Under the pieces are notes generated by a model. It had not been told where the DNA came from. It did not search any database and was given only the letters and a program-made list of their open reading frames with translations. A program made the position numbers and the translations under genes. From Dastarcus helophoroides (taxonomy: Eukaryota; Arthropoda; Insecta; Coleoptera; Bothrideridae), in NCBI GenBank assembly GCA_028583605.1, contig CM053326.1, forward strand, positions 29,805,431 to 29,869,430: a stretch of DNA of 64,000 bases, written 5' to 3'. This document shows positions 50,801 to 59,800 of this stretch, piece by piece; the stretch's first letter is position 1; every line of letters starts with the position of its first letter.

Positions 50801-53800
50801 ATTTCTTGCCAAATTTGCTATTGCTTAAAATTTGACGAGGCAAGTTTGTTTCTGTACGAAATTCGCATTGTATCGTTTCGGTGCAAATTCGGTTAAGTGA
50901 AAATTCGTTCAAGAGTTTTTATGAGAATAATTTCTATAACCTTGTACCGAGTTAGATTTTAGGCAAAGTTCTAAATGGTATATTCTATGTGACGTTTAGT
51001 GAATTGTTAGTTTTTTTGCAAAATTCGAATATTCCCTAAATTGCTTTCTTTACAAAACTCGACAAATTATATAATTGGTTTCTACGTACCTAATGTAAAA
51101 GCTCACAAGCTACGTTAAAACTGTCAAATTTTAAATAAAATTCAATTCTAGTATAGTAAGTTTTATTTAAAATTTGACAGTTTTTTACTTCGCAAAATTC
51201 TATAAATTGCGTACTACACAACTTTCGATGAATTAAGCTTCTTGTCAAAATCGGGAAAGTTCTATGACTTGCACTAAAGTGAAATTTATGCAAGTCCTAT
51301 ATGTTGAGTTTTTTGTTAAAAAAAATACAAAATATTTTTTCGACATGAAGTTAAATTTGACTCACTGTCATTAAATAAAAGTATTAGAAAAAATAGCAGT
51401 TGGTACAAAACCAACATATGACGACATTGATTTGATGAAGTAATTCGACTATAGAAACATTTTTTTTACCGTGGTTTATTGATATTTAAGTTGTTGTATA
51501 TATTCTTCATGAAATTATTGTTTATTAAACTATATTTTATTTTATAAATAATTGTATTATTATCTTATTAATTTTTTTAACGTTGTAGGTGCTTAGAAGG
51601 ATCGGTGTATAAAAAAGTATGTTCCTTCTTAACGATACATGACGTAATGTTACTCATCTACACGCTGGAATGCCTCTACTCGCTGTCATCTCTGGGAGAG
51701 CGTTCTTGCAATTTTATAGTCAACAATCACGGCGTGATAGATACGTTGGTCTCACTTGTGACCGTCGAAGGTAAAAGTTACGGGCCGAAAGCCTGCATCG
51801 GCATGAAACTGGTGGAAACAGTTCCCGGAGGCGCGACCACCGTCACGCAGGTGCAAAATAATGCAACGTCAACGACGGCTTCGAACTCGCCTGTCGCCAC
51901 AACAGTCACGATGTCCACTTCGTCTCCGTCTTCCACAACGACGACCACGATCGCCTCGTCATCTGGCATCACGACGAGTATTCTCACCACCGTAAACACG
52001 TCGTCGCCGAGCAAAACGGCCACGAGCACCCCCGTGCGGACTATACAGATGGCCCCACAGAGGATCCTCGCCCTCAGCCCAGCTGCGTCACCTGGTAAGC
52101 ACTGATTTTTTGTTCATCTCGATTTCATCTAGTTGTGGTGGCCAAAACTCATTCGGAGTTCTAAATTCTTTCGGCTTACCCATTTGTTCTTGGCTAATTT
52201 GATAAACTGATATGTTTTGGCAACATTAATGTTTTCACTTTTAACTCTACATACGATTATGCTGATGTTAATATTTTTTTATTTTTTCTTTTAAGGAAAG
52301 GGCAATATGATCCCTAAATCTAGTTTTAGTAATCTATTATATTAAGCGGCTTAGTATGTTACATTATGCAATAGAAGTTTGAATAACTGGTTGCGCATTT
52401 GAATCTACCAATGATGAACATTTTTTTGCTCACCTTTGCCATCTATATCAATGGAAAAATTCCGCTGCGATTCTCCGAACAGCGCGAAAAGGACATGAAT
52501 CTCCTATGAAGATGCGATCTGTTAAGCGTAAGCGGCAACGGCAGGTCAACGTAGATAGAAACGTTCACTTGATATTTAACTTTGTGCGTTTTCTAATGTA
52601 CCCCAGTATCGGTGTAAATGGTTTTTGAAAAAACAATGTACAGTGTTGACTGTTGCACAAGCAATGAGGCAGCAGTGAGTAACTGACACGCGAAATTTAA
52701 AAGTTCCCGAGTTGTCTTACAGCGTGTTCCTGTCTTATTTAAAACAAAAACAAAAAATTACGACATCTTCTTCAGTATCATATGTTTTCAGCACCTACTC
52801 CGGTTTCCGCGGCTACTCCAACGGCAACATCGACGTCCTCAATCTCTGACGCCCCAGCAGATCATTCAACAGCAACATGCCCATCAGCAGGCGATTCACG
52901 AAAACGAACAGTTCGCCTTGGCTTGGCTGAGGGCGACATATGAACCCTGTTCTACCGGTCGAGTGGATCATCAGGAGCTCTACAAGCATTACATCAATTC
53001 TTGCACAAAAATTGGACGACGGGGGGTGATATCGCCCCTCCATTTTCCTAGATGTGTCAGGTAGGTACTTTTTCATCCTGTGAAAACCGAGATATGCAAT
53101 TTGGTGGTTCTTAAATTTGAATTTTCGCTTCGTCCAACTTAAAAATTTGGATTTGGTTTCTGTATGAAATTCGCAAAATAGTTTTAATGTGAAATTCGTG
53201 AAATTGGTTTCTACGTAATTTATTTCTCAAACGTGAAATGCAAAATTCAATCACAAATTCTCTTTGCTCAAAATTCAGGTTGGGGCTTTATTTGTGAATT
53301 TTTTTATTAAAAATTTCGTCTTTTTGGAAATTTGGACTTTAAAAAAACGATACTTTTAAAATGTTGGTTTTATTTTTAGAATTTCGCCTGTTTCTCTAAT
53401 GTGAACTCTTTTAAGGACCCTACTTTTCTTTTGAAAACTTTTCCTTTTTGAAAAGTCGTTTTTTTGCACAAAAATTGGCTTACTTTCAAAATTTTGTCTT
53501 TGTATTGAAAAGTCGATATTTTGAAAATTTCTACTTTTTCTCGTAATTTGCAATTTTCCTAACGATTTCGTTCTTTTTAAATATTTAGATTTTTTAAATT
53601 TCGATCTTTTGCAAAAATTTGGAATTTTTCTTTGAACAGTTCGACTTTTTATTGAAAATTGCAACTTTTTACATTGGACTTTTTAGAAAATTTTTTCGAT
53701 GTTTTTCGAAATGGTCATTTTTTTCCCTAAAAATGTACGTTTTTCTTTTGAAAATTTCCACTATGTTTTACAATTTTCCTAAAAATTTCGTTTTTTTTTA

Positions 53801-56800
53801 ATTTCGATTTTTCGAGTTTAAAACTCTCGATTTCAATAACCTGCTTTCAGTTTCTAATTTCCCATTTTAAATAAAAAAATTTATTATTTGTGCTTCTGAT
53901 GTTTTCCAAAATTTTAAAATTTTTTTTAATTTGAGAGAGAGAGAGATAGAGAAAAGCGGGAGAGAGAAGAAAGGGGAGATATGTTTAAGAAGAAGATGTA
54001 AAAAATGTTGGAATTAAAAGAACAAAGCGGTAAAATATTTTGATTTCCAGATCAGTATTCGGGGGCACGGTGGGTCCGAATCCGGTGAAACCGAGCAATC
54101 CGAGCGAGCCGCAGTATTACGACGGGATTAAGGTGCGCCAACAACCCCTTCTAATCAACATCCAACAAACCACCGCATGCACCACCACAGTGTTGCCGGT
54201 CGCCGCCACGCCAAAGTCGACCACCAACAGACGCAAGCAGGGCGCCGCGGCGGCGGCGCCCTCACCTATCCCCCCGCTCCCGCAACCTTTGCAATCGCCG
54301 CTGACCGTGCTGGCGGACGCGGCGTCCGAACAGCACGCCCAGCAGCAACACCAACACACACCTTGCCCCGCATCTCCCATCCTTAAAGCGCAACTGAGCG
54401 CCCCTCCCAAACAAAGGGACGCGGCTACTCCCGCTTCAGCGACGATCGCCAACAAGGTCGACCTGAAGAGCCAGGTAATTCTAACCTAACAGCTTCAGTT
54501 GTCGCTCGATGTATCTGTCATTTCTCTTCTCCTTTTACTTACTCTGTTTAGTGGGCTTTATTATCGGTACACTTCTGTCTACTTTTAGATAAAATTGCAT
54601 TGAAACTAACCATCTTTTTATTATATTTATTCCAAAAGTTATTTGCAAGGTATACTTATACTGGATGCGCTGTTGCCAAATTTAACAATGAAACGCGGAA
54701 TTTGATACCAGTGGATGATGAAAAATATCTTCTAAATTTTAGGCATTGCTCATTAAACTTGAGACATCACTTATTAAACTTATTTGCCCTTTAAACTTGA
54801 GGCATCGTTCATTATACTTGAAACATTGCTCACAGGTTTTTTCAAATTTCATTTCAATTTTGATTAACAGTGGAGTCTTGTTTTTGCAATAAAACATGAA
54901 TGGCAGCCTTTAAGCAATAAATTTTTGCTATGCCCAACTGATACAGTGAACTAAAAATATAATTACCTGTACATTTTTAATAATGATACCAGATTACAAC
55001 TCGTACAGGGTTATTCTTGGTTACTAAGGTTTAAAAATATTCTTTACATTATCCAAAGGTAAAACTATTTAATAAATTTCGGACATTTTGAACATTTAAG
55101 AGCTTGCCTTGTTGCTATATTTGAAAGCGAAATCGAAATCATTTAAATTCGGTCTCGCTTAAAATATTCGCGTTTTTTGTTGAATGAGTCATTTTAGTTT
55201 GTCACTTACATATTGTTTCTATGAATTCAGATTGTGATGATTCCGTCATTTTAAATTATTGATAATGGCCAGTCTGCTTGTTATAAGCCAATTTCACTTA
55301 GCGTCCTAAGTTCCTCATCCCGTCCTCTCATGTATTGCATTTTACACTTGGTGGTGGATGGTGCATTTTTGAATATTCTCCATCTTAGTAGCACCCATTT
55401 TGGCGCTAGTTATTACATTTTGAGTCGATCAATCAAAAATATCAACAAAATTCAGCCCATAACAATTGTATGAGTAACTAAAAAATTTCATGCCAGTTGA
55501 AGTGGCATTCTCAAGCATAATTATAAACTGTCTGCATAATTTAAAAATTAGTATCTTTTTTTCATATCATTTCTATATGTTATAAATAGCCGTTTTTGGA
55601 ATTTATATCTGTTCTGTTTTTGCGGATTAATCTCACAAATAGCTAGACTGATGAAATTTCATTTAAACCTTACTCAATGATTCAAATCAAAGATTCCCAA
55701 AATCGTACCTAACCGGTATCAGCATATTTTTGAGGGTCGGCTCAAAAGCGCCCAACAAGTGCCGATTCAACGTTTTCTTTTCGATTTAAAAGGTGATGGC
55801 CCATCCCCATTTGAGCCAGGCATTGTTGGGTACTTCGAGCAGCAGCGGCGCCGTCACGGTAACTAACCTGACGGCGCCCGGTCCAAGCCCTAAGGACAAC
55901 CAGCAGCAGCAGCAATCGCAGCAGGCGGCAAGTCAAAATCAGTCGAATACTTCGCTGATTAAAAGCCTCCTCGCCACAAAGGTAAACGATTGCATGACCA
56001 CAGAGAGCATGAGGACTGCAGACTGCCAAAATGTAGCTCAGGTAACACACTAATCTATTAACTAAGAAAATTTCTCATTTTCGCGTTTTAATTTAAGTAT
56101 ATCTCAGTTACGAGAGTTAAATAATTGACCGTGATTTGGCTTCTAAGAAGTGACGCGTTTCGTTATAGTCTTATAGCTGGGATATGTCAAAGTTAAAACT
56201 TTGGAATAATTTGCATTATGGAAGCTTTTAAAGTTGTATTTTCTTATGCTTCTTTTAGAGATGTGGAATATTTATTTTTTCTTTGATATTAAAAAAAATT
56301 GCAACTATTGGAAATTTTTTAGACAATTAACACAAATTTTATATTGAAAATTCGATTCCTTTTAAAGATTTTGTAATCGTGCTTTCCCAAACATTGGTAC
56401 TCTCCAAGCTCTAAATTTGGTTGGAACCCACCAAAATTTTTTAAGTCGGCTGGATCATAATAATTAGTTGCAGGGATTCATAATTTCTAGAAAACGTTTT
56501 TTTTTTGAGAAACATAAGTTCACATTTAATCGCTTTTAAGACTGCTCTAACTCTGCCAATATTGCCAACTTCAGGATCTTCCATTTATTTCTTTTAGGAA
56601 TTTATCTTTGGGCATGATTTGTGTAATTTAACCAAAATAACATTTAACCTACGTTGTCTCAGTAAATACTTCAATTTTGAATGCTTTAATATAAATAAAA
56701 TATGTTATTCGCAGATTTGCTTTAAGAATAAAACTTTTGTTTTTAGTTTTAGTTAATCGCAGTAGTGCACGAATTAACCTGAATAAACAAACATTTAATT

Positions 56801-59800
56801 TTTGGCAAGGAGAGAAATCATTTTAATTTTTGGCTCTCAATCGTCACCGTGGATTATCTTATTACTTGTATTTATACCAGAACGATTACGTCTTGGGTTC
56901 AATTTAATTCGTCCGCTAATGTGATAAATTAAGCTTTAACTTTTTCGAATTTGAACTACTTTGCATCGCAGGTGGCAGCGAGGCAGCAGCAGCAGCGACT
57001 CTTGGCCCAGCAGACACAGCCCGATTCGAAAACCCCCAAGAAAGACTCCCCACTTAAATCGTTTAGAATGAACGGTGCTAGACAGTTATTTACAGACAAC
57101 GAAACCGGTGACCCTTCGGTATCGTCTACCACGAACTTCTCGAACGCCTCGAAAGGGAAGAAAGAACCGCCGCAGCCGCCTCCTCCGCCTTTAGCGCCTT
57201 TGAGCAACTCAATTCGCAACAAGAACTCGAAAATTGACAACGAAGACAGCGATTCGTTGGGGAATAATTCGTTGGCATCCAGCAGCGGGCCTTTGGGGCT
57301 AGGAGGGATTTCGTCCACCGAAGAAGGTGACAATTCGCTCACTAGCTTTGAAGGGTTGCTCAATGGGGTCCCCAACCTTGAAAACCCGATGAATGAGGAT
57401 AGTAGTTCCAAGGATTCTGTCAAAATAAGCAGTGGAATCGAAATAACCAAGAATAAACCGTTAAGATTAGCAGACTTGCTGGAGAAAAAAATTGAGAAGA
57501 CGCCGATGCTTTTGAACGGCTCGTTAACTAAAGATCTAAGGTTGGGGGATAAAGGGGTGGATTTGGTCGAGAATCATATCGAGAAAGCGCTGAATAGAGA
57601 CATCGAAAACATGGAGGTGGAAAATGAGAAGAAGCAAGCGTTAAAGAGACCTGCGTCTGATGATATTGTGGAAAGCGAGGCGAAAAGGCCAAATGTTAAT
57701 GGCACATCGTCGACTAATTCGCCCGCCCCGGAATCTGAAAGTAGTTCTAACGGAGAAGTTGGAGGTACTTCTTCTGTTTCGACGGCAGCAGCTAAATTAT
57801 TCGCCGACATGGCGGCTGATATCCTCGAGGACGAAGACGAAGAGCAGCTTCTCCAAGAAGTGAGCACCCCGACTTCTATGGAAACCCAAGTTATAGCGCA
57901 AAATACCCAAGTCCCTCAAATCATAATGGATAACAACCAGATGCTGATAGCGCAGCCTCGCCAGATTATAATGTCTCAACCCCAGCAGCAGATCCTACCA
58001 ACGCCCACCCAAATCAAACCCCAAACCCAAACCGTCATAGTCCAAAATCCGAATCAACAACGGGCCGGTATGATCGTACAACCGAACGCCGGGCAAATTT
58101 TGCTATCGCAGGGGTTGCAAGGGCAGATGCAGTTGGTGGCCAGCGCCACTCAACCCGGACAATATCTTCTACAAACCAGCAATACCCCGGGGACGTACGT
58201 GGTGGCCCAACCCCAAACCGCCATGGTGCACGGTCAGCCTCAAACTGTTCTCGTAGCTCAGACGTCCCAGCAGCAGGGAACCGGGGCCAAAACCATCATA
58301 ATCCTCCAGCAACAGCCGGCGGCCGGAGCCACCCATCAGAAGGTTGTCATGACCCCACAAGGTCAGCAAGTGGTGATGACGCCTCAAGGTCAGCAGGTCG
58401 TCGTTACTCAAGTTCCTAGGCCGGTCGTCCACACCTCCGTCAGCACCAATCTGGTACAACCCACCGTCATCAAAACCAACGCTGTACCGACGGTAACTCA
58501 AACTAACGCAGTCAACGGAGTGGACAAGAAGTCGGAAGAGGCCAAATCCAAGGTGAAAGTGATCAGGGACCTTTCGACGCCATTCGTTTGCGAGTGGGGA
58601 GACTGTTCAATGTAAGAATCTCATCAGGTCACCGTAGCGCAATGAATTCATTTCTTTTTTTAGTCAAACCAAATTCAAGTCTGCCAATGAGGTTTACATG
58701 CACGTTTGCGAGGCCCACTGTCCAAAAGGGAGCGAGGAAATCACCTGCCAGTGGGACAGGTGCGATAACATGAAGAGAAAACGGTTCTCGCTGATGACCC
58801 ACATCTATGACAAACACTGCAATACAGAGGTAAGTCCAGCTGCCGGATTACAAACACATTGGGTCCTTAGCTGATATGGGGTATGACCATCACCCAGCAA
58901 ATTATCAAGTTAATACATTACAAGAAAAAAAAACCATATTACAAACAAATCTATCTTTGTCACTTTTGCATTGAGCAAATCTCCTGACAAGGCAAGAATT
59001 TTCGCTTTTTGCTAGAAATATATCTTGTATTTTCATGACATTTGTAAATTCCCATTTTTTTTTCGATATTTTAGATTTTTCTTGAAATTTTGCCTAAAAA
59101 TTCGACATTACATTGTAAATTTCAATATGTTTTTAGAAACTTTGATTCTATTCACTAAACTTAAAATTTTGAGATTTTTTTAAAAATTAAATTGTTACTT
59201 TGTTTCAGCTCTTCTTTTTTCTTGTAATTATGGTAAAATTGCTTAGTTTAAGCAATTTTAAAAAAATTCGTCTATCCAAAATTTTGCTTTTTTGAAAATC
59301 CGATATTTTTTTAAAAATTTTGATTTTTTGAAATTTTACTTTTTCTTTAAAAGTTGGACTTTTCTAGATTACTTTTCTATTCTTAATTATTTTTCTTTTG
59401 TTAAATTTAGTTTTTCTTTGAAACACACTTTGATTTGCAATTTAGAATTTAGCGATTTTCCAGTGTTCAACTGTTTTTTCTTGAATTAAAATTTGATATA
59501 AAAGAATAGCAATTTCAAAATAATCAAAGTTTTGAATTTATGAAAAAAAATTCTCAAAATTTCTATTTTACTCAAACAGTTCTGACTAAACTTAAATAAT
59601 GACTGTCCTGTCACGAACTTTTTCGTTAAGCTGTAACATTTGTAGAAAAAGTCGAAAAATTTAAAGAAAGAGAAAACTTAAATTTCGCTAAAGAATTAAA
59701 AACTTGTCACGTGTCTCTTCCTTTGGTTCTCTACCTCTAAGGTTAAAAATTGGTGACTCAAGAAGCGAGAGAGAAAGATCTGAAGAAACCTTAAAATTGG

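Noticed and set aside
52792..52850. Reading exon 8 from its first base in the downstream frame (HLLRFPRLLQ...)
   Set aside because: It needs a different phase from exon 7 and yields Arg/Leu-rich sequence unlike the Ser/Thr-rich linker; a 1-nt indel is a simpler explanation.
54117..54455. 112-codon frame antisense to ARID2 exon 9
   Set aside because: It is the complement of an Ala/Pro/Gln-rich coding exon; composition alone keeps it open.
56956..58501. Long antisense frames in ARID2 exon 11
   Set aside because: They lie wholly inside a verified sense exon and show no domain.
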